The notes: a model not told the origin generated them from the sequence alone. A stretch of 64,000 nucleotides of DNA from Rubrobacter marinus (GCF_011492965.1 NZ_CP045121.1:3410001-3474000), one strand, 5' to 3'. Positions 44,912 through 54,354 are shown, counted from the stretch's first letter. Numbers and translations: made by a program.

Positions 44912-45316
44912 TCAAGAGGTCTTGACCCCGTATACGGAGGCGATGGCCTCCTGCAGCGGCAATCCTTCGCGAAAGCCCGCGGCCCTGGCGGTCTCGTTGA
45001 GGTGCGAGACGACGCCGTTCTCCCAGTGGTCCCGGGCGTCCCCGATCTTCGCCGAGTCGTTGTCCACGGTGCCGGCCGCGACACCCAGCCCCTCCAGCAT
45101 CTCCAGCGCGGCGATGCCGGCGTTCTCCTTGCCGACGCCGGCGTCGTTAAAAAAGACCGCGCCGAGCCGGTGCTCCGAGGCGAACCCGCCGGAGCTCACG
45201 CCCCCGTGCGAGGCGGACACCACGATCTGGTCCGTGTCCCCCTCCTCCACGTGGGTGATGGAATCCATCAGTATCACCTTGCGTCCGTCGACCTCCGCTA
45301 CCACTTCCCTGGCCAC
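44912..45316 (-). CDS. conserved protein of unknown function in the apionate-type operon
   Basis: A 134-residue protein, GTG start 45316 with AAGGAGGG just upstream, 37 bp before the RuBisCO-like gene. It has glycine- and serine-rich turns that look like a small-molecule or metal site (SASHGGVSSGGFA, FFNDAGVGKENAGIAA) and an Asp/His-rich segment (DNDSAKIGDARDHWENG). No signal peptide or membrane segment. I do not recognise a characterised family. The position suggests an enzyme or accessory step of the same pathway. Confidence 0.7.
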   Translation of the reverse strand: MAREVVAEVDGRKVILMDSITHVEEGDTDQIVVSASHGGVSSGGFASEHRLGAVFFNDAGVGKENAGIAALEMLEGLGVAAGTVDNDSAKIGDARDHWENGVVSHLNETARAAGFREGLPLQEAIASVYGVKTS

Positions 45317-45376
45317 GAGAGCCCTCCTTCTACTAAGAATTCGATGGAACGATCAACACCGCCACGCCCCGGCCTC

Positions 45377-46413
45377 TCAAGACCGCTCGCGCCCCCCGTC
45401 CAGCTCGATCATGACCTTGATGTGGTTCAGGCCCCCTCGATCCGGCCGAAGAGGTCCGGCGCCTCTTCGAGGCCGATGCGCTCGGTTATGAAGGGCTCGA
45501 GGTCTATCTCGCCGTCGTTGACGAGCTTCGCGACGTCCCCGAAGTCGCCGGAGGTGTACGTGAGACACCCCTGCGCCGTGATCTCGCGCGTGACCAGCAG
45601 GTTGGCGTCGAACGGGATCTCCCCCGGGTACAGGGCGATCGCCACCACTACCCCCCGCGGCTTGCACAGCTTCACCGCCTCGGTCATGCTGCCGCGCGAC
45701 CCGGACGTGACCACCACGGCGTCGAACCCCGCCCCGTCCGTCAGGTCCAGCCCCTTCTCCACGGTATCCGCCTCTGCGGCGTTCACGGGCGTACACGGCC
45801 CCAACGAGGAGACGAAGTCCAGGTTGTAGTCCTTGACGTCCGTGACCATAAGTTCGGAGACCCCCGCCCACCCGCAGAGGCGGGCCACCAGGCTTCCGAT
45901 GGCGCCGGCCCCGAGCACCGCCACCCTGCTCTCGGCGCCGATCCCACCCGTGCGAAAGGCCCGATAGGCCACGGCGAGGGGCTCGAGCATCGCCCCTTCC
46001 TCGTAGCTCACCCCGTCGGCCAGCTTGTGGAGCACCCCCTCGGGCGCCGCGATGCGCTCGCTGAACGTGCCGGCCCAGCCGACCCCGGGCACCCGTTTGT
46101 TTCTGCACAGGTTGACGAAGCCCCGCGCGCAGAACTCGCACTCGCCGCAGTAGATGTGCGGCTCGACCGCGACCCGGTCGCCGACCTTCAGCCCCTCGAC
46201 GGCGTCGCCTACCCTTATGATCTCACCGGCGACCTCGTGTCCCAGGGTCACGGGCGGCTTGCGGAAAGGGTGGTGTCCGAGGTAGGTGTGGACGTCCGAC
46301 CCGCACACCCCGCTGGCTTGCACCTCGATCAGGGCCTCGTGCTCCCCGCACTCGGGCTCGTCCACGTCCTTGATGACGAGGCGTTTCGGTGCTTCGAGGA
46401 CGGCCGCTTTCAA
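45377..46413 (-). CDS. zinc-dependent alcohol dehydrogenase (MDR, sorbitol/threonine-dehydrogenase type), frameshift at 3' end
   Basis: First gene of the apionate-type operon. Catalytic zinc residues: GVCGSDVHTYLGHH and LGHEVAGEI; structural zinc lobe CGECEFCARGFVNLC; Rossmann motif GAGAIGS. The printed frame stops at 45427 after GRIEGA; adding one base to the five-base C run at 45432-45436 gives a 345-residue protein ending GGLNHIKVMIEL as polyol dehydrogenases do. It may oxidise a polyol or sugar acid feeding the apionate route. Confidence 0.85.
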
Positions 46414-46522
46414 GAATGAACCTCCTTAGATCTGTCAGATAGCTCCTACGATCCCCCGCCGACCTCGATTCGGTCGAGGCGGCGCGTGCGGGGGACGAGA
46501 CGCCCACCCGGCATGCCGGGAC

Positions 46523-46555
46523 CCGCGCCCGGAGCTTCGGAAGCTCCGGGCGCGG
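46523..46555 (-). terminator. strong hairpin between GMC oxidoreductase and ADH genes
   Basis: 15-bp perfect GC-rich stem with a 3-base loop, 69 bp past the oxidoreductase stop; it separates this operon from the apionate-type operon. A weaker, bulged hairpin follows at about 46458-46483. Confidence 0.65.
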
Positions 46556-46623
46556 TATCCGGGCGGTTACGGCGCGGGGCGCGCGGCGTCTCCTCGCCCG
46601 CCGCTCCGGCGCCGTCTAGCCCT

Positions 46624-48216
46624 TCAACCGGCGTCGCGCACGCTGTGGGCGCGCGTCACCTCGTTGACGCCCATGCCCGAGCGGATAAGCTCGGCGCACC
46701 TCTCGCCGATCATGACGCTCGGCGCGTTGGTGTTGCCGGAGGTGATCGCCGGCATGATCGAGGCGTCCGCGACGCGCAGCCCCTCCACGCCGTACACCCT
46801 GAGGTCCGGGTCCACGACGGCCATGTGGTCTATGCCCATCTTGCAGGTGCCGCTCGGGTGGTAGATGGTGCTTGCCGCGCGGCGGACGAAGTCGCGCAGC
46901 TCGGCGTCGGTCTTCCGCTCCGGTCCGGGCAACACCTCTCGCTTCCTCCACTCCTTGAGGGCGTTGGCCTCGCCTATCTCGCGCGACATCTGGATGCCCC
47001 TGACGTGCGCCGCAAGGTCCGCCTCTTCCTTGAGGTAGTTGAAGTTGATCAGCGGCATGTCGTCGGGGTCGGCCGAGCGCAGCGTGAGCTCGCCGCGGCT
47101 CAAGACGCGGTTCGGGCCCGGCGTCACCGTGTACCCGTTCCCCTCCTCCGGCGCCGTGAAGCCCTCGGGGGCGAAGGGGATGTGGATAAACTGGATCTGC
47201 ATGCCCGGGCACAGCCCGACCCCGCGCTCGTCGTCGGGCCAGAACAGCGTGGTCTCCGAGTGGTTGGCCCACGTGGCGCGCGGAACCTCCCTGGCCGATT
47301 CGTACACGACGCCCACGAGCAGGTGGTCCATCAGGTTCTGCCCGACGCCCGGGAGGTCGACCTTGACGTCCACCCCGATCTGCCTGAGCTGGTCCGCCGG
47401 CCCGATGCCCGAGAGCATGAGGAGCCGGGGCGAGTCGATGGCGCCCGCGCTGACGATGACCTCCTCGTTGACCTCGGCGCGCTGGAGCCCGCCGTTGCGC
47501 CCGTTCGTCTGCGCGAACTCGACCCCCGTGCAGCGCCCGTTCTCGATGATCAAACGGCGCACCTGGGCGTGCGTGGTTATCGTGAGGTTGGAGGGGACGC
47601 TCCTCAAGTACATGAAGGTGCCGGAGCGCGTGTTGTCGGGGTTGATGGTCACGCTGTTGTAACCGGCGCCCTGCATGTCGGCCCCGTTGAAGTCCTCGGT
47701 GGACGGGTACCCGACCTCGACGGCGGCCTCCAGCATCGCCTGGGAGACCGGGTTGCAGTTGTCCTCGCGGAAGCGGCGGACGGAGATCGGGCCGCCCGCG
47801 CCGTGAAACTCGTTCTCCCCGTACTCGTAGTTCTCGGACCTGCGGAACGAGGGCAGGACGCTCTTGTAGTCCCAGCCATAGTTGCCCCAGTACGCCCAGT
47901 TGTCGAAGTCGCTCTTGTGGCCGCGCACCCACACGAGCGCGTTGATGGCGCTGGTGCCGCCCAGCACCTTGCCGCGCGGCACGACACCCACGCGCCCGGC
48001 GGCGTGCTCCTGCGGCGTGCTCACGTACTGGTAGTCGAACTCGGTGCCCTGAAGGGTGTACGGCCAGGCCCCCGGGTCGGCGATGTCCGGATAATCCGTA
48101 TCCGCTCCGCCCGCCTCCAGCAACAACACCTGCGTCTCCGGGTTCTCGGCGAGCCGCGCGGCCACCGGGGCGCCGGCCGAGCCGGCGCCGATCACGATGT
48201 AGTCGTACTGCGCCAC
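46624..48216 (-). CDS. GMC family oxidoreductase (choline-dehydrogenase-like)
   Basis: A 530-residue flavoprotein. FAD-binding GAGSAGAPVAARLAEN at the N-terminus, the GGTSAINALVWVRG block, and the active-site HPSGTCKMG with a following SGNTNAPSVMIGE. Such enzymes oxidise primary alcohols, polyols or choline. Start GTG 48216 with AAGGAGG twelve bases upstream. It is paired with an aquaglyceroporin, which suggests that a small polyol or alcohol enters by that channel and is oxidised here; it could supply sugar acids to the neighbouring apionate-type operon. Confidence 0.9.
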   Translation of the reverse strand: MAQYDYIVIGAGSAGAPVAARLAENPETQVLLLEAGGADTDYPDIADPGAWPYTLQGTEFDYQYVSTPQEHAAGRVGVVPRGKVLGGTSAINALVWVRGHKSDFDNWAYWGNYGWDYKSVLPSFRRSENYEYGENEFHGAGGPISVRRFREDNCNPVSQAMLEAAVEVGYPSTEDFNGADMQGAGYNSVTINPDNTRSGTFMYLRSVPSNLTITTHAQVRRLIIENGRCTGVEFAQTNGRNGGLQRAEVNEEVIVSAGAIDSPRLLMLSGIGPADQLRQIGVDVKVDLPGVGQNLMDHLLVGVVYESAREVPRATWANHSETTLFWPDDERGVGLCPGMQIQFIHIPFAPEGFTAPEEGNGYTVTPGPNRVLSRGELTLRSADPDDMPLINFNYLKEEADLAAHVRGIQMSREIGEANALKEWRKREVLPGPERKTDAELRDFVRRAASTIYHPSGTCKMGIDHMAVVDPDLRVYGVEGLRVADASIMPAITSGNTNAPSVMIGERCAELIRSGMGVNEVTRAHSVRDAG

Positions 48217-48359
48217 GGTAGTCTTTCCTCCTTGTTCGTCTTCCGCGACATCGATCTATGCTCAGCTACTCTTGTGCAACCTCTGTCGTCTCCGGTCCCT
48301 CCTTCCGGGCGCGGGCTCCGCCCGTGCCTCCGGCCGCGTCCCTTGCCCTTCTCTTCGGG

Positions 48360-49274
48360 CTAGTCCCTGCTCGCTCCGGCGGACGTCGGAGCGCCGCCCG
48401 GCGTCGGGGAGCCGAGTTCTTCGGCCTGGGTCCCGGCGGCCAGGGCGTCTTCGGGGCGTGGGGTGAGGAAGCTACCGAGCAGGAACTGCCACACGGCTCC
48501 GCCCACGATCGCTCCGGAGATCGGCCCCAGCGTCCAGACCCACCATATGGCGCCGGGTCCGGTGAAGGAGACCCCGTTCCAGCCCAGGAACGTGATCGCG
48601 ATGCGCGGCCCGAGGTCGCGCGCCGGGTTGATGCCGGCCATGGTGAGCGGGGCCTCGACCGCGACGATGAACGCGACCACGAGCCCGAGGATGAGGGAGA
48701 AGACGGGCAGGCTCGGCGCGAAGGAGTTGCGCTCGTCCACCACCGCGAACACGACGAGGGCGAGCACCATCGTCGCGAAGGCCTCGGCGAGGAACGCGCC
48801 GGTCGTGGTAACGGTGCCCGGGGGCCACTCCAGGGCACCGGCGATCGCCGGGTTCGGCGCGAAGCAGGCGAAGATCATCGCGGTGATCTCGCTTCCCGGC
48901 TCGCCGCGGACGATGTTGTTGGCGCGCTCGAAGGCCGTGATCGGGCCGCTGTACAGCCCGTACAGGACCGTCGCCCCCACGACCCCGCCCGCAATCTGCG
49001 CCGCGATGTACACCGGCACCTCGCGCCACGGGAACTTCCTGTACACCGCCAGCGCGATGGTAATGGCCGGGTTGATGTGGGCCCCGCTGACGGCCCCCAC
49101 GACCATGATGATGACCATGATCGCCAACCCGAAGGTTATGCTCAGGTCGAACAACCCGAAGAGCGTGGCCGCCCCGGTCGTGATCCCGGTCGCGACCACC
49201 ATCAACCCGATCGAAGCAAACAAAAACAAGCCGATAAACTCGGCCAGCGCCCGTTTCCACAGAGCGACTTCCAC
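48360..49274 (-). CDS. MIP family channel (aquaglyceroporin-type)
   Basis: A 304-residue channel with six helices and both NPA boxes (AHINPAITIA and GINPARDLGPR). The Asp directly after the second NPAR is the glycerol-facilitator hallmark, so small polyols rather than water alone are the likely cargo. The C-terminus adds a 40-residue hydrophilic tail. GTG start 49274 with GGGGAGG. The promoter just upstream carries palindromic operators for the divergent GntR regulator. Confidence 0.9.
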   Translation of the reverse strand: MEVALWKRALAEFIGLFLFASIGLMVVATGITTGAATLFGLFDLSITFGLAIMVIIMVVGAVSGAHINPAITIALAVYRKFPWREVPVYIAAQIAGGVVGATVLYGLYSGPITAFERANNIVRGEPGSEITAMIFACFAPNPAIAGALEWPPGTVTTTGAFLAEAFATMVLALVVFAVVDERNSFAPSLPVFSLILGLVVAFIVAVEAPLTMAGINPARDLGPRIAITFLGWNGVSFTGPGAIWWVWTLGPISGAIVGGAVWQFLLGSFLTPRPEDALAAGTQAEELGSPTPGGAPTSAGASRD

Positions 49275-49554
49275 TTAGAACCTCCCCGTTGGTCCTAGTC
49301 GTCCATGCCGCCACGCATCGAGATACACGCGCCCGGCAGATGACCACTGCATAGCGAGAGAACACCCTCGTCACTTACCGGCTGAACTTCCGAATCTGCC
49401 GTCGAGATGCTCCCCGATAACCGACGAAGCATGGTCGTTGTCCGCCGCACGCCCCCGACATTCATCGAGCGGCAACCGCACCGGATTCCGGCTCCCCGGC
49501 ACAAAGAAAACTCAAGGATCGGCCACGATTTCCTCCTCCACTACCCTTTCCCTT

Positions 49555-49620
49555 GCGGAAAATGCACGTGCATTTTCCGCCTCGGCCGCAATAGTAAATG
49601 CACGTGCATTTTTCTGTCAA
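49555..49620. promoter_or_regulatory. aquaporin promoter with two palindromic GntR operators
   Basis: On the minus strand TTGACA (49615-49620), 18 bp, TACTAT (49591-49596). The perfect 16-bp palindrome AAATGCACGTGCATTT (49596-49611) fills the spacer, and a second copy inside a perfect 26-bp palindrome (49555-49580) lies just downstream, 36 bp centre to centre. This is a repressor layout; the GntR gene at 49830 is the obvious partner. The rest of the 555-bp intergenic region shows no gene. Confidence 0.75.
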
Positions 49621-49829
49621 TAGCTCCCATCAAAAAATTCGGGACGTTGGGGAGACCGTGTTCCGGCGCCCCCGGTCGAGGGCGGCCTCAGGGGAGTTTC
49701 TCCGGGACTGCCGGGCGCGTTGGCGGCAAATGGCGTATCTGGCCTATCGGCGTTATATTCTCGGTTGGACCAGGGTGTCGTAGCGCGCGAAAGGTGAGGA
49801 TTCGTGGCGTCAGGTCGAGGTAGGAGAGA

Positions 49830-50579
49830 TTGAATAGGGCACTGCAGCGGGGGCGCGAGCAGCCCGTGTATCGGCAGCTGGCGGGGGCGCTCCGGGCGGA
49901 GATCGAGGAAGGTCGGTTCGACGACGGCAAGCCCATGCCGACGGAGGCGCAGCTCGTCGCGGAGCACGGCGTCAGCAGGCACACCGTGAGCCAGGCGTTT
50001 CGGGAGCTGGTCGCGGACGGCCTCGTTTACCGGGTACCCGGGCGGGGCACCTTCGTCACCCGGCTCTCCAAGCGCGGCAAGTACCTGCGCTCGATCGGCA
50101 CGCTCGAAGAGATGATGTCGTGGACCGGTACGGAGATGAAGGTGCTGGACCCCGTAGCGATCGTCGGAGACCCGGAGGCGGCCTCCCGCCTCGGGCTGTC
50201 GACCCCGGAGGTAGCGAAGCTCACGGTGCTGCGGTTCTACAAGGGTAGCCCGCTGTTCGTGAGTCACATACGCCTTCCGCCCGAGGTCGGGAGGCGCATG
50301 CGGGAGGAGGGCTTGCCCCCCGAAGGCCCGGGGACCGTCATCGGCGCGGCCGAGCGCTTCATCCCGCTGCCAATCGCCGGGGTGAGCGTGGATATTACGG
50401 CGGTGCTAGCTCCCGAAAGCACCGCGTCTCTGATGGACTGCGAGCCCGGCGAGCCGATCCTGTGCGTCGAGCGCCTCTTCTACGACAGCGAGGAGAGACC
50501 GGTAGAGTTCGCCGTCTCCCATTACAACCCGAGGCAGAACTCCTACCGCATGGAGATGCGCCACCGAACGACGCACTGA
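49830..50579 (+). CDS. GntR family regulator with UTRA domain (HutC type)
   Basis: A 249-residue regulator. The N-terminal GntR winged helix (MPTEAQLVAEHGVSRHTVSQAF) is followed by a UTRA effector domain. Start TTG 49830 behind AGGTAGGAGAGA. It is a clear paralogue of the regulator at 56875, sharing RELVxDGLVYRVxGRGTF-type segments and the GTVIG block. Likely repressor of the divergent aquaporin-GMC operon. Confidence 0.9.
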   Translation: MNRALQRGREQPVYRQLAGALRAEIEEGRFDDGKPMPTEAQLVAEHGVSRHTVSQAFRELVADGLVYRVPGRGTFVTRLSKRGKYLRSIGTLEEMMSWTGTEMKVLDPVAIVGDPEAASRLGLSTPEVAKLTVLRFYKGSPLFVSHIRLPPEVGRRMREEGLPPEGPGTVIGAAERFIPLPIAGVSVDITAVLAPESTASLMDCEPGEPILCVERLFYDSEERPVEFAVSHYNPRQNSYRMEMRHRTTH

Positions 50580-50671
50580 CCGCGATTCCCCCGTCGGCCC
50601 GCGGCCGGGGAACGCTCTCCTCCGGCACGCGTCCCGGTACGCTCGCACGGGGCGCCCCGTACGAGGCGGCG

Positions 50672-50700
50672 TTGACAGGCGACGGTGGTGCGTACATCAT
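50672..50700 (+). promoter_or_regulatory. promoter with a GntR-like half-operator upstream of the HpcH/HpaI gene
   Basis: TTGACA (50672-50677), 17 bp, CATCAT (50695-50700). The decamer GTGCGTACAT (50688-50697) overlaps the spacer and -10 and also occurs inside the palindrome upstream of HyuA at 62661. The remaining part of the 338-bp gap (50580-50917) shows no gene. Confidence 0.5.
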
Positions 50701-50917
50701 TTCCGATCACGACGTCCGCCGCCGCGATGGCGGACGATCGCGCAGGAGGGGCTGGCGGCGCACCCCTACGACGATCGTCATCACCGTAGGGTGGACGGTT
50801 ACGCAGACCGGCAACTTCCGGCGACGAGAAGCCGTGGGCCGGCGCCCCAGGCGACAATTTCCGTGTCCCTCCTCGTCTTGCGGCGTAGGCTTTTCGGCTA
50901 CCGAAGGAGGTCCGGCA

Positions 50918-51688
50918 GTGGCGAGCGTCAATCGGATAAAGGAGGCGTGGGCTTCGGGACGTCCGGCCTTCGGGTTCTGGTCGGCTATCCCCGACTCGTT
51001 CGCGATCGAGCTGGTCGCCGGCCTGGACCTCGACTACGTTTGCGTGGACGGTCAGCACGGGGTCGTCGACTACGCCTCCATGGTCTCCATGTTCCGGACG
51101 ATCAAGTTCGCCGGCGCCGCCCCCCTCGTGCGCGTCGCGCAGAACGAGCCCTGGCTGCTGATGGGGGCGCTCGACGCCGGGGCGTTGGGCGTCATCGTCC
51201 CCATGGTGAACAGCGCCGCCGAGGCCGCCCGGGCCGTGTCCGCCTGCCGCTTCCCGCCCCAGGGCGCGCGTTCCTACGGCCCGATCCGGGCCTCGAGCGT
51301 CGTCGGCTCGAAGGACCCGAAAGCCCTGGCCGACGAGGTCTTGTGCATCGTGCAGATAGAGACGCGGGAAGGCCTGGAGAACGTGGAGGAGATCGCCGCC
51401 ACCCCGGGCCTCGACGGCATCTACATAGGCCCGGCTGACCTCGCCCTGTCGATGGGGCTCCCGCTCGACCTCGGCGACGGGAAGTCCGAGCACGGCGAGG
51501 CCATAGGTCGCATACGGGAGGCCTGCCGGAGAAACGACGTCGCCGTGGGCCTGCACGGAACCTCGGGGGCATCGGCCAGGGAGTACGCCGAGCAAGGGTA
51601 CTCCATGGTGAACGTGGGAGTCGACTACCTCTTGCTGACCGCCGCCGTTCGCCAGGAAGTACAGGAGGCTCGGGGCGGACGGACCTGA
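50918..51688 (+). CDS. HpcH/HpaI aldolase family protein
   Basis: A 256-residue class II pyruvate-type aldolase. GTG 50918 is the start because GAAGGAGG lies seven bases upstream; the longer open frame before it is noise. Metal-binding Glu is in VQIETREGLENV and Asp in YIGPADLALS; DGQHGVVDY contributes the catalytic region. It should cleave a 2-keto-4-hydroxy acid to pyruvate and an aldehyde, or work in the reverse direction. Confidence 0.87.
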   Translation: MASVNRIKEAWASGRPAFGFWSAIPDSFAIELVAGLDLDYVCVDGQHGVVDYASMVSMFRTIKFAGAAPLVRVAQNEPWLLMGALDAGALGVIVPMVNSAAEAARAVSACRFPPQGARSYGPIRASSVVGSKDPKALADEVLCIVQIETREGLENVEEIAATPGLDGIYIGPADLALSMGLPLDLGDGKSEHGEAIGRIREACRRNDVAVGLHGTSGASAREYAEQGYSMVNVGVDYLLLTAAVRQEVQEARGGRT

Positions 51689-51852
51689 TATCCGGGTCGC
51701 GGAGACGCACCCGGAGGGCGCGACAGAGGTCGCCGGAGCCCTGAACGGGCGACCGCCCATCGAGCCGGTCGCCTACGCGGACCGGGACGGGGGCGGAGCG
51801 CCGGGGCTTCCGGGGCATCGTCGATGCGTGGAGGCAGCAGCCGAGGAGGGAG

Positions 51853-52542
51853 TTGTCGCGAGAGACCGATAGCATGGCCGTCATAGGGGCGGCGTTCGAT
51901 CCGCTCGCCGGGAAGCGGGTGCTGGACGTAGGCTGCGGCGCCGGCGTTCTCGCGCGTTCTCTGTCGGCCCAAGGGGCACGCGTGGTCGGGGTGGATCCGA
52001 ACGAGCAGGCGCTGGCGCTCGCGCGCGAGGCCGTCCCCGAGGGGAAGTTTTACCGGGCCGGCGCGCAGGAGCTGCCGTTCGCGGACCGCTCCTTCGACGG
52101 CGCGGTCTTTCTGAACTCCCTCCACCACGTCCCCGAGCCCGGCATGCACGCGGCGCTTCGGGAGGCGGCCCGCGTCGTAAAGCCCGGCGGGAACATCGTC
52201 GTGATAGAGCCCCTCGCCACGGGCTCTTTCTTCTCCGTGCTGCGCCTGGCCGAGGACGAGACGCGCGTCCGCGCCGCCGCGCAGAAGGCCGTCGGCGACG
52301 CGCTGGACGGCGGGACGGTCGAACCCGTCGATCGCGCCGAGTACGTGCGTCGCGAGCGTTTCGCGGACGCCGACCAGTTTCTGGCCCGCATCATCGCCGT
52401 GGACCCCGCGCGCGCACCCGTCGTCGACGAGCGCCGCGACGAGCTTGTAGACGCCTTCCGGCGCCACGCCAGAAGGGACGCCCACGGACGGTGGGTACTG
52501 GAGCAACCCCTGCGCGCCCACGTCTTTACGGCGAGGTCTTGA
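51853..52542 (+). CDS. class I SAM-dependent methyltransferase
   Basis: A 229-residue protein with the SAM-binding motif I VLDVGCGAGVLA, acidic loop GVDPNEQAL, and motif VKPGGNIVVIEP. Start TTG 51853 after GGAGGGAG is favoured over ATG 51874. It belongs to the UbiE/COQ5-like group by general pattern, but the acceptor is unknown. It lies 164 bp after the aldolase gene. Confidence 0.85.
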   Translation: MSRETDSMAVIGAAFDPLAGKRVLDVGCGAGVLARSLSAQGARVVGVDPNEQALALAREAVPEGKFYRAGAQELPFADRSFDGAVFLNSLHHVPEPGMHAALREAARVVKPGGNIVVIEPLATGSFFSVLRLAEDETRVRAAAQKAVGDALDGGTVEPVDRAEYVRRERFADADQFLARIIAVDPARAPVVDERRDELVDAFRRHARRDAHGRWVLEQPLRAHVFTARS

Positions 52543-52684
52543 CCCGAGATCCCCTCCGAGGGATAGGCCGCCGCTCAAAGGTCGAAGCTCCCTGCGAGCA
52601 CCCTCCGCGCAAGCTTCGTAGGCCCCTCCGTCCCCGAAGATACCCAACATCCACGACCCAACGTGGTTGCCGAACCCTCCCGGG

Positions 52685-52733
52685 TTTACAATGTCACGAA
52701 AATGTACTGTGCATCGAGGTATTTGTATTGACA
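52685..52733 (+). promoter_or_regulatory. possible GntR-type operator upstream of the MmgE/PrpD gene
   Basis: AAATGTACTGTGCAT (52700-52714) resembles the GntR palindrome at 49596. TTTACA lies before it (52685-52690) and a consensus TTGACA after it (52728-52733), but neither has a convincing -10. Nothing else is recognisable in the 383-bp gap 52543-52925 except a small hairpin near 52746-52760. Confidence 0.4.
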
Positions 52734-52925
52734 TATTCTCGTGGAGGAGCGTAGCGCTCCCGCACGGTTAAGGAGGGTTGTGGGTAGGACGGCTACGGAG
52801 GAGATTCGGAAGGGACGCGGTCGCGCCAGCTTCGAGGTACGCGTCGCGTACCGCCGTTCCTCGGCGCGGACGCATAACCTAGCCAGCGGTCGTTCCTACG
52901 CTGGACTACCGGAGAAGGAGAGAGC

Positions 52926-54305
52926 GTGAGCGAGACCGTCGCGACGGAGCAAACCACTCGGGCGCTCGCCTCGTTCCTCGCGGGCCTTCGCTACGAGGAC
53001 CTGCCGGACGAGGTCGTGGAGCGCACGAAGGACTTCTTTCTCGACTGGGCGGCGTCGGCGCTCGCGGGCCGGGGGGCGAGACCGGTCGTGGCGCTCGGCT
53101 CCTTCGCCGACGCGATGGGGCCCCGGAGCGGTCCCAGCGAGGTTCTCCCCTCCGGCAGGCGCACGTCGCCGCTCTTCGCGGCGCTGGTCAACGGCGCCTC
53201 CTCGCACGTCGTCGAGCAGGACGACGTGCACAACGGGGCGGTCTTTCATCCTGCGACCGTGGTCTTCCCCGCCGCCCTCGCCGCCGCTCAGGAGACCGGC
53301 GCCTCGGGTCGCGAGTTCGTCGCGGCCTGCGTGGCCGGTTACGAGGCCGGGGTGAGGGTGGGCGCCTTTCTCGGGCGGAGCCACTACAAGGTCTTCCACA
53401 CGACCGGGACGGCGGGCACCGTCGCCGCCGCCGCCGCGGTCTCCCGCCTCCTGGGGGCCGACGAGGAGACGATGCTGCACGCTTTGGGCTCCGCCGGGAC
53501 CCAGGCGGCCGGGCTCTGGGAGTTTCTGCGCGACGCCGCCGACTCCAAGCAGCTCCACGCCGCGAAGGCGGCGGCCGACGGGCTGCTCGCCGCCTACCTA
53601 GCCCGGAGCGGCTTTACGGGGGCGAGGCGGATCCTGGAGGGGGCGCAGGGCATGGCGGCGGGCATGTCCTCCGACGCGGAGCCGCGGAGGCTCACGGACG
53701 GCTTCGGCGAGCGCTGGGCCGTGCTGGAGACCTCGTTCAAGTTCCACGCCTCCTGCCGCCACACCCATCCGGCCGCCGACGCGCTCCTGCGGGCGATGCA
53801 CGAGCACGACCTCGGCGCGGACCGCATCAGTTGCGTCCGGGCCCGCGTCCACGGGGCGGCCATCGACGTGCTCGGCCCGGTCACGGACCCGCGCACCATC
53901 CACCAGTCCAAGTTCTCGATGGGCTTCGTTCTCGCCCTCGCGGCGCTAAGGGGGCGCGCGGGGATAACCGAGTTTACCGAGGAGGCGCTCGGAGACCCGG
54001 AGCTGCGGGCCTTCCACGACAAGGTCGAGATGGTCCTCGACCCCGAGATCGACGCGGCGTACCCGGAGCGCTGGATCGGTCTCGTCGAGGTGGAGACCAC
54101 CGACGGCGAGAGCCTCACGTCCAGGGTCGAGACACCCAAGGGCGACCCCGGCAACGCGTTGAGCCGCGAGGAGATCGAGGAGAAGACGAGGAGGCTGGCG
54201 GAGTACGGGGGCGGGGCGTCTCCAGAAGACGTACAACGAATCATCCAGCGCGCCTGGAACCTGGAGAACGAGGGGGACCTGCGCGACCTGCTGCCCGCCC
54301 GGTAG
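52926..54305 (+). CDS. MmgE/PrpD family protein
   Basis: A 459-residue, two-domain protein of the 2-methylcitrate dehydratase / cis-aconitate decarboxylase family (LRYEDLPDEVVERTKDFFLD, EQDDVHNGAVFHPATVV, FKFHASCRHTHPAADA). GTG start. The acyl-CoA dehydrogenase and CoA-transferase genes that follow suggest that a di- or tricarboxylic acid is processed and then handled as a CoA thioester. It is unlikely to belong to a standard methylcitrate cycle because prpB and prpC are absent. Confidence 0.88.
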   Translation: MSETVATEQTTRALASFLAGLRYEDLPDEVVERTKDFFLDWAASALAGRGARPVVALGSFADAMGPRSGPSEVLPSGRRTSPLFAALVNGASSHVVEQDDVHNGAVFHPATVVFPAALAAAQETGASGREFVAACVAGYEAGVRVGAFLGRSHYKVFHTTGTAGTVAAAAAVSRLLGADEETMLHALGSAGTQAAGLWEFLRDAADSKQLHAAKAAADGLLAAYLARSGFTGARRILEGAQGMAAGMSSDAEPRRLTDGFGERWAVLETSFKFHASCRHTHPAADALLRAMHEHDLGADRISCVRARVHGAAIDVLGPVTDPRTIHQSKFSMGFVLALAALRGRAGITEFTEEALGDPELRAFHDKVEMVLDPEIDAAYPERWIGLVEVETTDGESLTSRVETPKGDPGNALSREEIEEKTRRLAEYGGGASPEDVQRIIQRAWNLENEGDLRDLLPAR

Positions 54306-54354
54306 ACGGAGGGACGACCCGCACGACGACGACGACGACGAGAGAGGAACGGCA

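Noticed and set aside
46486..48363. Long plus-strand open frame opposite the GMC oxidoreductase
   Set aside because: Antisense shadow; the minus-strand protein has complete FAD and active-site motifs.
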